DNA from: Lachancea kluyveri NRRL Y-12651
Taxonomy: Eukaryota > Ascomycota > Saccharomycetes > Saccharomycetales > Saccharomycetaceae
Assembly: GCA_000149225.2 (NCBI GenBank)
Contig: CM000691.1
Span: forward strand, 124,001-188,000
Length of the DNA: 64,000 nt
Reading direction: 5' to 3'
Numbering within the stretch: position 1 is the stretch's first letter; each line of letters opens with the position of its first letter. Under the pieces are notes generated by a model, which saw only the letters and a list, made by a program, of their open reading frames with translations, had not been told where the DNA came from and made no database searches. Positions 1 through 9,103 of the stretch are shown piece after piece. A program made the translations under genes and the position numbers.

Positions 1-737
1 GAGTCTGGGCAATATGTGAGTGTTTTTGTGGCAGTTTATTCAATTAGAAGAGGATGCGTCGTTATTGTGACACAAACTAAATATTCGCTGGATGAACTGA
101 ACCAAAAATATAGGAAAAAGTAAAGAAAGTGTATCTTGTAGTTAGATCTACTATGCTGGATTACAGGGTTTCTGTTTTGGGGGAGCAAGTGGTAGTTTAG
201 TTGGTTGATTCACGCAGGAAGGTGAAGAATAGTGTGTAGATGAACTATTGAGTGCTGCGACGAGTGAAGTAGGTAAAAATACTTTAGTTTGGTTGCGCAA
301 GTAGTTTAATTTCCCTACTAGGCAGGACTTTTGTGTTGCAGAGTATGATCAGTAGATAAGTGGAACGTTAAACTACAAGCAATTTCTTATTCTGCAACGA
401 AACCGACGGATGTTCACAACACAAACAAAAGCGTAAACAGTTATGGTGAAAAACTTCCAAAAGGGTAAAGTGTCAACAAACATTAAATCGTATGTAAGGA
501 TATAAAAATAAGCACGTGACCATGTTGTCGTATATGGTTAGGATATTATTTGTGTTACCCGTCTCTTAAGGAGCTCGAAGGAATTACGCATAACGCGTTT
601 CTTCTCAAACGTAGAGAAGAAGAAAAAAAAAGTGGCAACTCATCTCTATCTGCTCAAGATTAACTCGAAACTGCGAAGAGACAAATAAGTCTGCCATATT
701 TAGTACTTTAGAAGAGTTCTTTCAAAGAACAAATTTG
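1..737. other. 5' region of TOP1
   Basis: No gene is recognised here. Codons are open on the + strand from base 1 to a stop at about 123 (40 codons, ending LDELNQKYRKK). This could be the tail of a gene lying to the left, but I see no match to RPB11, the S. cerevisiae neighbour, so I treat it as unassigned. A CACGTG E-box (Cbf1-type) lies at 513-518 within GCACGTGACC. Purine-rich A runs lie just upstream of TOP1. Confidence 0.5.
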
Positions 738-2966
738 ATGACAGTGAACACTAAACACGAAATATCTGGCGATGAGGAAGAAGACGTTCCGCTATCCTCC
801 ATCCTGCCCAAAAAAAGGAGAAAGACTAATATTAAAGTCGAGGAGAGTGAGAACAATGTCAAGCCAAAGGTGAAAACTGTAAAAAAAGACCAAGAATATG
901 ACAGTGATGAGGTTTTATCAAAGGCTGTCAAAAAAAACAGAAAAAAAACGACAAAACCTGTAGCCAAGGACGAGGACGATGAAGAAGAAGAGAAAGCAAT
1001 TTTGAAGAAAGAGGACCAGGACGCGGAAGAAAGGGAATCCGATGAATTTAAGTGGTGGGAACAGGAGAACGATGACGATTCTATTAAATGGACCACTTTG
1101 AGACACAATGGTGTCATCTTCCCCCCAGAATACGAACCTTTGCCTTTACACGTCAAATTATATTACGATGGTAAGCCAGTTGATCTACCACCTCAAGCTG
1201 AAGAAGTTGCTGGATTTTTTGCAGCATTATTAGAATCTGATCATGCCAAAAACCCAGTTTTCCAAAAGAATTTTTTTAATGATTTTTTGGAAGTTTTGAA
1301 AGAAGAAGGTGGTACCGGTAATGGTATAACAATTGAGTCTTTAGACAAGTGTGATTTCACCAAGATGTTTGATCACTTCCAATTAGAAAAAGAACAAAAG
1401 AAACAGTTGAGTTCACAAGAAAAAAAGCAGTTGAAGTTGGAAAAAGAAAAACTCGAAGAGCCCTTTAAATTCTGTTATTTAGATGGCAGAAGAGAGCAGG
1501 TTGGTAATTTCAGAATCGAACCTGCCGGCTTATTCAGAGGACGTGGTGCCCATCCTAAGACAGGTAAATTAAAAAGAAGAGTATACCCTGAGGATGTCGT
1601 TTTGAACCTAGACAAGGATGCACCTATCCCAGAACCTCCAACCGGTCACAAGTGGGGAGAAATCAGGCATGACAACACTGTTCAATGGCTTGCTATGTGG
1701 AGAGAAAACATTTCAAACTCTTTTAAGTATGTCAGGTTTGCTGCTAGCTCTTCATTAAAGGGTATTAGCGACTACAAGAAGTTCGAAAAAGCCAGACAGT
1801 TGAAGGATCACATTGATGCCGTCAGGAAAGATTACAACAAACAGTTGAAAAGCAAAGTCATGCTTGACAGACAAATGGCAGTTGCTACGTATTTGATTGA
1901 TGTGTTTGCTCTTAGAGCTGGTGGTGAAAAGTCTGAGGATGAGGCAGACACTGTTGGCTGTTGTTCGCTTAGATATGAGCATGTTACTTTGAAGCCTCCA
2001 AATACCGTTATCTTTGACTTTTTAGGTAAAGATTCCATCAGATTTTACCAAGAAGTTCAGGTAGACAAGCAGGTTTTCAAAAATTTGACCATCTTTAAAA
2101 GGCCTCCAAAGCAGCCAGGCCACCAACTGTTTGACAGGTTGGATCCGTCAATTTTGAATAAGCACTTGCAAAATTATATGCCTGGCTTAACCGCGAAAGT
2201 TTTTCGTACCTATAACGCATCCAAGACGATGCAAGATCAACTAGATTTGATCCCCAATGAAGGTACCGTTGCTGAGAAAATGCTAAGATACAACGCCGCA
2301 AACAGAACCGTGGCTATTTTATGTAACCATCAAAGGACGGTGACTAAGGGACATGCTGCCGCTGTGCAAAAGGCAAATGACAAGATTGAGGAGCTAGAAT
2401 GGCAAAAGATTAGATACAAAAGGGCTATCTTGCAACTAGATAAAAACGAACTTAAGAAGAATCTCAAATACTTTGAAGAAATAAGTGACCTAACTAAAGA
2501 GGAAGAATCTGCCATTCATAAGCGAGTTATCGAAAGAGAGCGCGAAAAATATAACCGAAAGTTTTTGAGGGAAAATGAAAAGAGGAAGCATGAAAAGCAA
2601 GAGCTGCTTCCAGAAGCACAGTTGACAGAATGGATGACACAGGTTGATGAACTAAAGGAGCAATACGAAAAGGAACTAGAAACAGGTGACATTGAACTGA
2701 AACCGACTTTGCAGAGCGTAGACAAATTGAAAGTTCAAATTGAAAAGTTAGAGCAGAGGATTAGGACTAGCACTGTTCAATTAAAGGATAGAGAGGATAA
2801 CTCTCAAGTTGCTTTAGGCACATCCAAGATCAATTACATTGATCCCAGACTTTCTGTGGTGTTTTGCAAAAAGTATAACGTCCCTATTGAAAAGGTATTT
2901 ACAAAGTCCCTAAGAGAAAAATTCAAGTGGGCCATTGAATCTGCAGACGAAAATTGGAGGTTCTAA
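738..2966 (+). CDS. TOP1: DNA topoisomerase I (type IB)
   Basis: Nuclear type IB topoisomerase that relaxes supercoils by transient single-strand breaks through a 3'-phosphotyrosine. The protein is 742 aa. The first ~110 residues are a charged Lys/Glu/Asp-rich tail with NLS-like clusters (PKKRRK). The core DNA-binding and catalytic domain follows (KWWE..., [29 protein letters not shown] carries the conserved active-site Arg and Lys region). A coiled linker with [14 protein letters not shown] sequence comes next, then the C-terminal domain with SKINYIDPR, whose Tyr (about residue 700) is the catalytic nucleophile. I start at the ATG at 738; a TTG codon precedes it. Orientation and position match YOL006C. 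Length is close to the S. cerevisiae enzyme and there are no breaks. Confidence 0.97.
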   Translation: MTVNTKHEISGDEEEDVPLSSILPKKRRKTNIKVEESENNVKPKVKTVKKDQEYDSDEVLSKAVKKNRKKTTKPVAKDEDDEEEEKAILKKEDQDAEERESDEFKWWEQENDDDSIKWTTLRHNGVIFPPEYEPLPLHVKLYYDGKPVDLPPQAEEVAGFFAALLESDHAKNPVFQKNFFNDFLEVLKEEGGTGNGITIESLDKCDFTKMFDHFQLEKEQKKQLSSQEKKQLKLEKEKLEEPFKFCYLDGRREQVGNFRIEPAGLFRGRGAHPKTGKLKRRVYPEDVVLNLDKDAPIPEPPTGHKWGEIRHDNTVQWLAMWRENISNSFKYVRFAASSSLKGISDYKKFEKARQLKDHIDAVRKDYNKQLKSKVMLDRQMAVATYLIDVFALRAGGEKSEDEADTVGCCSLRYEHVTLKPPNTVIFDFLGKDSIRFYQEVQVDKQVFKNLTIFKRPPKQPGHQLFDRLDPSILNKHLQNYMPGLTAKVFRTYNASKTMQDQLDLIPNEGTVAEKMLRYNAANRTVAILCNHQRTVTKGHAAAVQKANDKIEELEWQKIRYKRAILQLDKNELKKNLKYFEEISDLTKEEESAIHKRVIEREREKYNRKFLRENEKRKHEKQELLPEAQLTEWMTQVDELKEQYEKELETGDIELKPTLQSVDKLKVQIEKLEQRIRTSTVQLKDREDNSQVALGTSKINYIDPRLSVVFCKKYNVPIEKVFTKSLREKFKWAIESADENWRF

Positions 2967-3534
2967 TATGGCAAGCTTCCATCATTTACTCTATGTATTA
3001 TATACGGCGCTCGCATAGACTGAGTTTCTGTACATAAACACTTGCATGCTAGTTTATTAGCAATCTTTTCTGTAAAGAATAAGAGAAAAAAAATGCGAAT
3101 ATTCGTGATTATTCCGGCATCGAAGAACAACTCCTGTACGTATCTCTTGTCATGTTACACAACTACACGATCGGTTCGCAAGGCTTGTGCACTTTTGATG
3201 CAGAAAGATCTAGAGCACCGTACGAATTTTCTGCAGACAACTGCAGAATTTACTTTTTCTGGGTTCGCCTACGCTAAGCGAGATCACTCGGAAATTTCCA
3301 GACTTCAATAGAATAGTTACCTATACGTAAAGGTACTACATATACGAGATAGTAAAGCCTAGAGCATTTGTAAGATACACTGGGGTATAGTATATATAAA
3401 AGGTACCCATAGTTCGCCTCTTGTCCAATCTTGTACCTGTAAATATATATAATTATTATCTAAGCGGCACTCTTCCAGATTTTCGCCCGTCCCATGTAGT
3501 CAGGATACCAAGATGGTAACCTGCAGATCAAAGA

Positions 3535-3557
3535 CGCGAAAACGCGAAAACACGAGA
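3535..3557 (+). promoter_or_regulatory. SCB/MCB-like cluster upstream of CSI2
   Basis: Two copies of CGCGAAA (3535-3541 and 3543-3549) are followed by CACGAGA at 3551. CRCGAAA is the SBF (Swi4/Swi6) cell-cycle box of S. cerevisiae. The cluster lies about 215-235 bp upstream of the CSI2 ATG, a usual distance for such sites. A G1/S-regulated promoter would fit a gene tied to chitin deposition at the bud neck, but binding is inferred from the motif only. Confidence 0.45.
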
Positions 3558-3650
3558 TTCGTAATAGACACTAACCAGGGAATGTAATGTGAAATCGTCG
3601 ATCACTAGACAGGAGTATTTAAAAAGGAAAATAGGCATAGAATATCTAGA

Positions 3651-3686
3651 GGTTCTTGCCAAGGTTCTTGCCAAGAATCTTGCCAA
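3651..3686 (+). repeat. 12-bp tandem repeat, three copies, in CSI2 leader
   Basis: Three head-to-tail units of 12 bp: GGTTCTTGCCAA twice, then GAATCTTGCCAA with two changes, followed by GAATTT. It lies 86-121 bp upstream of the CSI2 ATG, in the core promoter or 5' UTR. I recognise no factor for it. Confidence 0.8.
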
Positions 3687-3771
3687 GAATTTCAACTAAA
3701 ACAAGAAAGGATATTTTCATTATTCCCTTCTGTTTAAAATAGTCTATCGTCAACCTACGGTATAGTTCCAA

Positions 3772-4695
3772 ATGATTTCAAAACTATCTTCCGTAATAGT
3801 TTTATTGGCTTATTTAGCCTCGGTTACTGCTGCCAATAATAACGCCACGAGCGTGTCAAGTGCATCGCCGTCTGGAAAGGAAACAACAATACTCGTGAAC
3901 GTTGTCCAGGCCAATGTATTGCCAACCCTTAGTCTCATGACCAGCTCTAAATCTACGGCTTTTGCTACGTTTATGCCAACAATCCCTGTTACAGGGGACA
4001 ACAAAAACATATATACTACCAGCTACGCAGAGGGCACCGTTTTTATCGTTATTGGTGCTATAATGGGCTTCATATTTGTTGTGTTTACCGTCATCTGGCT
4101 TCTTTTAGGTATCAGGGCTTGGTACTGTGCAAGGAAGGAGTACAAATTGCAAGCGCTTGAAAATAAATACCAGTACGATCCGTTTTCGTTTAATGCCATG
4201 AGTACCCTTGATGTAAACAGTCATTGTTCAGATGGATCTGGAGACAGTGATATTTCAGAGAAAGTGTTGAAATTCAACCAATCTCGGAGAAAAAGCACAC
4301 ATTCACTTGGGTCTTCTTCGACACTCAACCTCCTTAACAAGTACGAGAACGGTGGTAAGCAAGCGGTTCCTGCAGTAACTAGTAGTAGAGCTTCAATGTT
4401 TATCTCTCCCACAGAGATACTTCAGCAACAAAACAGCAGCTATCTGAACTTCAATGGAACATCTCAAGAAGGATCTACTACAAGCACGCCTACTGAAAAG
4501 ACTATAACCCAATTTATAGGCAGCACGCCAAATTGCTTTGATAGAGGTAGAGCACCAGGTGTTTTATTGTTTGAAAATCCGACGGACGCCTTAACCGTTT
4601 CCGTGCCACTCTCAGACACTCGACAGGAGCAAACTCGTAAGAGCTTCAGGCCACCAAGTGTCCATCTTGACCAGATGTTCGACGAAGACGAGTAA
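3772..4695 (+). CDS. CSI2: Single-pass membrane protein, Csi2 family
   Basis: A 307-aa protein with an N-terminal signal peptide (hydrophobic 5-20, ending VTAA), a short Ser/Thr-rich extracellular part with an NAT sequon, one strong transmembrane segment (about residues 89-113, FIVIGAIMGFIFVVFTVIWLL), then a ~190-aa Ser-rich cytoplasmic tail. This is the layout of Csi2/Tos2-like bud-neck membrane proteins. In S. cerevisiae CSI2 (YOL007C) has been linked to chitin synthase 3 function. The assignment rests on topology plus its place next to TOP1 in the right orientation. Somewhat shorter than the S. cerevisiae protein. The promoter carries SBF-type motifs. Confidence 0.8.
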   Translation: MISKLSSVIVLLAYLASVTAANNNATSVSSASPSGKETTILVNVVQANVLPTLSLMTSSKSTAFATFMPTIPVTGDNKNIYTTSYAEGTVFIVIGAIMGFIFVVFTVIWLLLGIRAWYCARKEYKLQALENKYQYDPFSFNAMSTLDVNSHCSDGSGDSDISEKVLKFNQSRRKSTHSLGSSSTLNLLNKYENGGKQAVPAVTSSRASMFISPTEILQQQNSSYLNFNGTSQEGSTTSTPTEKTITQFIGSTPNCFDRGRAPGVLLFENPTDALTVSVPLSDTRQEQTRKSFRPPSVHLDQMFDEDE

Positions 4696-4922
4696 TCGGC
4701 CAGCTTAATCGTGCGCATGTGCGCAGTAATATATCCTGGTTAGCGATTAGTACCGATGCCCGATGCTGGATCGTTCCACAATATCCGAGGTCCGGGTTTG
4801 TTCCTGTATGTGGTGTTTGGGTTTGTTCCTGATTAGTATATAACTGGCACGGTAAATTTTTTGGGACCACCATTCATTCTTGTTCGCCACCAACTACATC
4901 TACAAGTTTCAAGACAACAAAA

Positions 4923-5399
4923 ATGGCTCGTTCCAGAGGTTCTGCTAGATCTGCTGCTAGACCAACCCATACTCGTTCTGCCTCTACTATGGCTGCACCA
5001 CCACCTTCTTCTGCGCATGTTCAGCCACAACAGACTGCTTACTCTCATCCACCAGCGGCAGCTGGTGCTCAGCCACAACAACCAGGTTTGTTCGCTCAAA
5101 TGGCCTCTACTGCCGCTGGTGTTGCTGTTGGTAGCGCTGTGGGACACACTGTTGGTGCCGGTCTTACCGGTCTATTTTCCGGTTCCGGCTCCTCTGCTGC
5201 TCCAGCCGAACAACAACAACAACAACAATTGGCCGCTGCTCCAGCTCAACAATCTCTAGCTCAAAACCAAGCCACACATTGCGATGTTGATGCTAGAAAC
5301 TTTACCCGCTGCTTAGAGGAAAACGATGGTAACTTCCAAATCTGTGACTTCTACTTGCAACAACTAAAGGCCTGTCAAGAAGCCGCTCGTCAGTACTGA
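4923..5399 (+). CDS. MIX17: Mitochondrial twin-CX9C protein, CHCHD2/10 family
   Basis: A 158-aa intermembrane-space protein. The N-terminus is Arg/Ser/Ala-rich (MARSRGSARSAARP), suited to mitochondrial import. A Gly/Ala hydrophobic stretch at about 58-85 (MASTAAGVAVGSAVGHTVG) is the CHCHD2/CHCHD10 signature, followed by a Gln run and a C-terminal CHCH domain with paired cysteines (CDVDARNFTRC and CDFYLQQLKAC) that would be oxidised by Mia40. The family is tied to respiration and cristae. Its place beside AIM34 matches YMR002W-YMR003W. Complete, with ATG in a CAAAAATGGC context. A fully overlapping +1-frame Leu-rich reading frame at 4861-5259 is a shadow. Confidence 0.95.
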   Translation: MARSRGSARSAARPTHTRSASTMAAPPPSSAHVQPQQTAYSHPPAAAGAQPQQPGLFAQMASTAAGVAVGSAVGHTVGAGLTGLFSGSGSSAAPAEQQQQQQLAAAPAQQSLAQNQATHCDVDARNFTRCLEENDGNFQICDFYLQQLKACQEAARQY

Positions 5400-5953
5400 G
5401 TATGCATAGTTTCATTTGAGGCATGCAAAATGTGATTATTTATGTTTCTCCTGATAAAGGCATTGAAAATATTCTGCCCCCCCCCGTATACAACAGACCC
5501 TTTTCCATATATGTATTTTTATGATGGGTGCTAAGGGATAAATGCAATAGGCATACGTGTGTAGCTAGCCTCTTCTGTATATAAACTATCCTCTTCATTT
5601 TTCCAGTGAAAATAAAACTTAGCCACGATTTATTAGTGCTCAAACCCTTGTCGGAGCCGCATCTCTATATGTACTGCTCTGTGGACGCTGTCATACTCGC
5701 TACTTTTCTGATAGTTCCATCGGACCTTCCCCCGCAAGCGATTTTTAATTTCCAAGATTCATTCCTCAGATCACGTAATATATGATCTTCTTCAACGGGG
5801 CGAAAAATCTTTGCGGCAAAGTGTAAACATTGTCATCAATCATTCAAAAGACAAAGCAATTGGTCTTTTCAAGAACTCTGTTTACCATTTTATTCAACGT
5901 TTTGAAATCTTCTAATTTTCTGGCTCCTTGAATACTATTTGCTACAACAGTTA
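5400..5953. other. MIX17-AIM34 intergenic region
   Basis: 554 bp without a recognisable gene. It contains a nine-C run near 5477 and AT-rich sequence before AIM34. The 67-codon reverse frame at 5440-5643 has no family resemblance. Confidence 0.5.
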
Positions 5954-6751
5954 ATGTCTTTGAGAAAGGTAAAATCACTACCAACTCTTAGAGCACTCTC
6001 TGGGGTCTCCAATCCGATTATGAGACCCCCAACGCCAAGGCTATTTTTGATCCAAGCATCTGGTGCTAGATATGTTCATAATACACCCAAAAAGGATCAT
6101 ACAACTTTGTTGACTACGGACAAACATGCTTCTTTCAACGTTATGAGTTTGAAGGCTTTGAAAAATGAGTGCCGCTCAAGAGGATTGAGGGTATCTGGTA
6201 AAAAGGCTGAACTGGTAGACAGGATTCTCACTTTTGAGAACGTAAAACCTGTCAGTTTTGCTTCCCCTTCAGGTAACAGATTGTTGCACATGTCGAGCAA
6301 GACAAATTCCAAGGGTGATAATAAGCCTGTCGACGCGGTCAAAATTCCAGATATTGCTGCTACCGAAAAAAACTTGAGCCAGGCAGAAAAGGATTATATC
6401 GTTCATATTCCTTCCCTGACAAGAGAAGCTACCAATAAACCGATTACAAAGGTGGAGAAAGTTTTAAATACTTCTAACCCAGATCAAGCTGCAAGTAAAA
6501 TTAACGAACCTACTGTCGCGACGCCAGACAACGATAACGTTATTTTTAGAACTGATGCACCCTTGAAACAGGCAGAAATTATCAATGATGATGTAGAATT
6601 AGTCTCAGGTGAAAATGAATCTGGACATGGAGATCCTGGTTCCTCTCAAAAGGAATTGAGCAGCAAGGACAAAAAGTTCTTGCTTGGGTTTGCGGCCACT
6701 GTCGGTGCATGGTGGGCCCTGAAATTTAGGAAAAATAAGACTGACAGTTGA
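5954..6751 (+). CDS. AIM34: SAP-domain mitochondrial protein, Aim34-like
   Basis: A 265-aa protein from the ATG at 5954 (an upstream TTG at 5939 is in frame but less likely). The N-terminal ~45 residues are basic, Ser/Leu-rich and free of acidic residues, as in a mitochondrial presequence (RYVHNTPKK). A SAP motif follows at about 65-100 (LKALKNECRSRGLRVSGKKAELVDRIL, here split by the usual Gly), a helix-extension-helix fold. The middle is polar and low complexity. The C-terminus has a short hydrophobic segment (FLLGFAATVGAWWAL) with a basic end, suggesting a tail membrane anchor. The match to AIM34 (YMR003W) rests on the SAP motif and synteny with MIX17; function is poorly defined. Confidence 0.8.
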   Translation: MSLRKVKSLPTLRALSGVSNPIMRPPTPRLFLIQASGARYVHNTPKKDHTTLLTTDKHASFNVMSLKALKNECRSRGLRVSGKKAELVDRILTFENVKPVSFASPSGNRLLHMSSKTNSKGDNKPVDAVKIPDIAATEKNLSQAEKDYIVHIPSLTREATNKPITKVEKVLNTSNPDQAASKINEPTVATPDNDNVIFRTDAPLKQAEIINDDVELVSGENESGHGDPGSSQKELSSKDKKFLLGFAATVGAWWALKFRKNKTDS

Positions 6752-7245
6752 GGTAAGTACTGTCGTTATTGCTTTTCCCCTTGGAAACAGTCTATTTATT
6801 TGATAACCCTGCCTTTTTATTGTTTTTTTTTTTTCACTTTTTTCTTATGGGGTCTTAAGATACTATATTTTTGGGAATGTTTACATGTTTACTAAGTATG
6901 GTTATTGTGCACGATTAGAGGAAAGGGCTCTACATAGTGCTGTTAATAAACGTAAGTACTCGCTCCAGTGAACATGTGCTTACGAGGGAGATGGCATTTA
7001 AATTGGTCTGTGTTTAATGATATTGTATTGCCGCCAGCTAACCTACGTAGTAAACTTCGTTTTTATTCAGGATATTTAATGCTCAAACTACACAGTACCT
7101 GATCTTTTCTCTCTCTTTTTCTTCGATTCTTCTCCAATAAACGAACTACACGTGCGATTTACGTATGTATTCTGTTATAATTCGGACGTGTTGCTAGGAT
7201 TTATAGCTATATAAAAGATTTCTGTACTGTGGAATTGCCAGTATG
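6752..7245. other. AIM34-COQ10 convergent spacer
   Basis: 494 bp of 3' flank shared by two convergent genes, with T-rich tracts near 6820-6840 suitable for termination and polyadenylation. I see no gene. Confidence 0.5.
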
Positions 7246-7863
7246 TCAGCTCAACCCTTTTTTGACCTTCATGGACTCTTTTTTCAGCTGAAAGATTCTT
7301 TTTTCGAAGGCTTTCATAACCAGTCCTGTAACACTCTTGGCAAATATTGATGAAATACTATTGTACAGCTTCGAGTGGAACTTGAACCTCAATAGAAGTT
7401 CCACTTCAGTCACATTAGGCCTCGTAGGATGTGGTGCGATTGTCCATTTTGTGTATAACAAATCAAATAAAGTATGCGTTAGTGATTCTGCTACAACTGT
7501 TTTGATTCCTTCAAGTTTAGAATCGCATTCGACTTTGCAGACGAACTTTTCGACGTAGTGTTTAAAACTAATCATTAACCCAGCCTCGACCGGTTTTCCC
7601 GTATCTTGGTTCCTCTTGTTAACAAACGACTCTACACAGTAAGGCATAAACTCTTTGTACTGAGATACTTCTGATACAACTTCATAGACATTCACAGTTG
7701 GTGCATTGATAGTTTTACACAGGACGTATCTTTGCTCTCTTGTGTTATTGAAACTGTGATTCGATAGGCCAAAGAGACTTCTTCTGAAGACTGTATTAGA
7801 AACACTTTTTGGCCCTGGGAGTGCAATTCTCTGAAGAGATACCCTTACTAGAACATTAGCCAT
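7246..7863 (-). CDS. COQ10: Coenzyme Q-binding START-domain protein
   Basis: A 205-aa mitochondrial matrix protein. After a basic presequence (about 1-45) comes a single Coq10/START-like lipid-binding domain (about 50-190: VYEVVSEVSQYKEFMPYCVES, GLMISFKHYVEKFVCKVECD, TEVELLLRFKFHSKLYN). Coq10 binds coenzyme Q and is needed for its efficient use in respiration; it is not a biosynthetic enzyme itself. Length is near the ~207 aa of the S. cerevisiae protein. It is divergent from MDM12 across a 143-bp shared promoter. Orientation matches YOL008W within the inverted YOL block. Confidence 0.95.
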   Translation of the reverse strand: MANVLVRVSLQRIALPGPKSVSNTVFRRSLFGLSNHSFNNTREQRYVLCKTINAPTVNVYEVVSEVSQYKEFMPYCVESFVNKRNQDTGKPVEAGLMISFKHYVEKFVCKVECDSKLEGIKTVVAESLTHTLFDLLYTKWTIAPHPTRPNVTEVELLLRFKFHSKLYNSISSIFAKSVTGLVMKAFEKRIFQLKKESMKVKKGLS

Positions 7864-8006
7864 TAGTGGTTCTATCTATTTCTGCCTTTTTTTTCTAGCC
7901 ACTAACACGGCAATCTCATCGGTATGGGCCAAGTTTTTTACCTGTTTTACAAATGAAAAAGGATCGTTTGAGATACAGCAAGACATTTATTGCGAGATAC
8001 CGCATT

Positions 8007-8852
8007 ATGTCTTTCGAAATCAACTGGGACAAATTACAAGAAGATACTAGGATCAATCAGTCAATCAAAGATTTTTTTAATGACCACTTGCGATCAATCT
8101 CTTTGCCTAGCTACGTTAACAACGTTCAAGTTACGAATTTCAGTTTAGGGAATATTCCGCCACATATTACGCTGAAACAGATAGATGATCCTTTAGAAGA
8201 GTTTTATGGTTACATTTCCAAAGAAAGCAACGAAAAAATAGAGTCAACTAGCGATGAAATAGAGCATGATCCACAATGCCCTATTGTAATGGACGGGAAA
8301 CAGAATGATATTCAATTTCTAGTAGAAATTGACTACAAGGGAGATATGTTAATAGAAGTTGGTGCAGAATTGGTACTGAATTATCCTAGCCCTACTTTTA
8401 TGACACTGCCAGTTAAATTGTCTATAAGCGACATCGGAATGCATTCTCTATGCCTCATTGCTTATTTATCTAAGCAGCTCTTTATCAGCTTTTTATGTGA
8501 TGTTAGCGATCCTATATTGGACAACAGTGAGTCTATTTTGGATACTAATGGCCCGAACTTTATGAGCAAGCGTTCATTAGAGAGAATATCACTCATTAGA
8601 AGTATTAAAATCCAAAGCGAGATTGGAGAATACAAAGACGGAGAAGGTTCTACACTAAGAAGTGTCGGTAAATTAGAACAATTTCTAGTGGAAATATTTA
8701 GGAATGCTCTACGTAAAGAAGCAGCATGGCCTAGTTGGATAAATCTTGATTTCGATGACGATGACGATGATGATGACGATGATGATGACGATGATGGCGA
8801 GGACGATGAAGAGGAAAATGGAGAGGATTACTCACAAGAAAACAATGGATAA
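8007..8852 (+). CDS. MDM12: ERMES subunit Mdm12
   Basis: A 281-aa peripheral subunit of the ER-mitochondria encounter structure, which moves phospholipids between the two membranes with Mmm1, Mdm10 and Mdm34. It is an SMP-domain protein: MSFEINWDKL at the start, then LPSYVNNVQVTNFSLG, PPHITLKQIDDPLEEFY, and a conserved end WPSWINLDFD. I prefer the ATG at 8007 because the family begins MSF(D/E)INW; an upstream in-frame ATG at 7953 would add 18 residues of unlikely basic sequence. The C-terminus carries a long Asp run (about 8754-8800) encoded by mixed GAT/GAC codons and a Glu-rich end, an extension of low complexity. Confidence 0.95.
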   Translation: MSFEINWDKLQEDTRINQSIKDFFNDHLRSISLPSYVNNVQVTNFSLGNIPPHITLKQIDDPLEEFYGYISKESNEKIESTSDEIEHDPQCPIVMDGKQNDIQFLVEIDYKGDMLIEVGAELVLNYPSPTFMTLPVKLSISDIGMHSLCLIAYLSKQLFISFLCDVSDPILDNSESILDTNGPNFMSKRSLERISLIRSIKIQSEIGEYKDGEGSTLRSVGKLEQFLVEIFRNALRKEAAWPSWINLDFDDDDDDDDDDDDDDGEDDEEENGEDYSQENNG

Positions 8853-9103
8853 TACATTGATTGTTATCTAGTAAATTTTTTAATAGAATAGGTGTTTACA
8901 CTAAAAAAAGACAGTTTTTTCTGATCATTTTTGTAGGCTTCAAACCGCATATATTTTGTATTACTATTCGTTTCCTCTTCAAATTTCGCATCGCAAGCTT
9001 GGAAAGACAAAATTAGGAAAAGAAGGACGGTAAAAAGGTTGCGTTGTAAACTAGACAAGGCTGGAAAAGCAATAGAAAAAAGTTTACAAGTTCATCACAA
9101 ACA

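Larger units (their letters stand above)
2967..3771. other. TOP1-CSI2 intergenic region
   Basis: This 805-bp spacer holds no convincing gene; a 3042-3311 open frame has no recognisable family. Its 3' half is the CSI2 promoter and holds G1/S-type SCB motifs and a 12-bp tandem repeat, listed separately. Confidence 0.6.

Noticed and set aside
513-520. Centromere based on a CDEI-like CACGTGAC box
   Set aside because: No AT-rich CDEII and no TTTCCGAA-type CDEIII nearby. The same holds for the CACGTG boxes at 23365, 46743 and 46950.
7953-8006. Upstream ATG of MDM12 as its start
   Set aside because: It would place 18 basic residues before the conserved MSF(D/E)INW start of the family.
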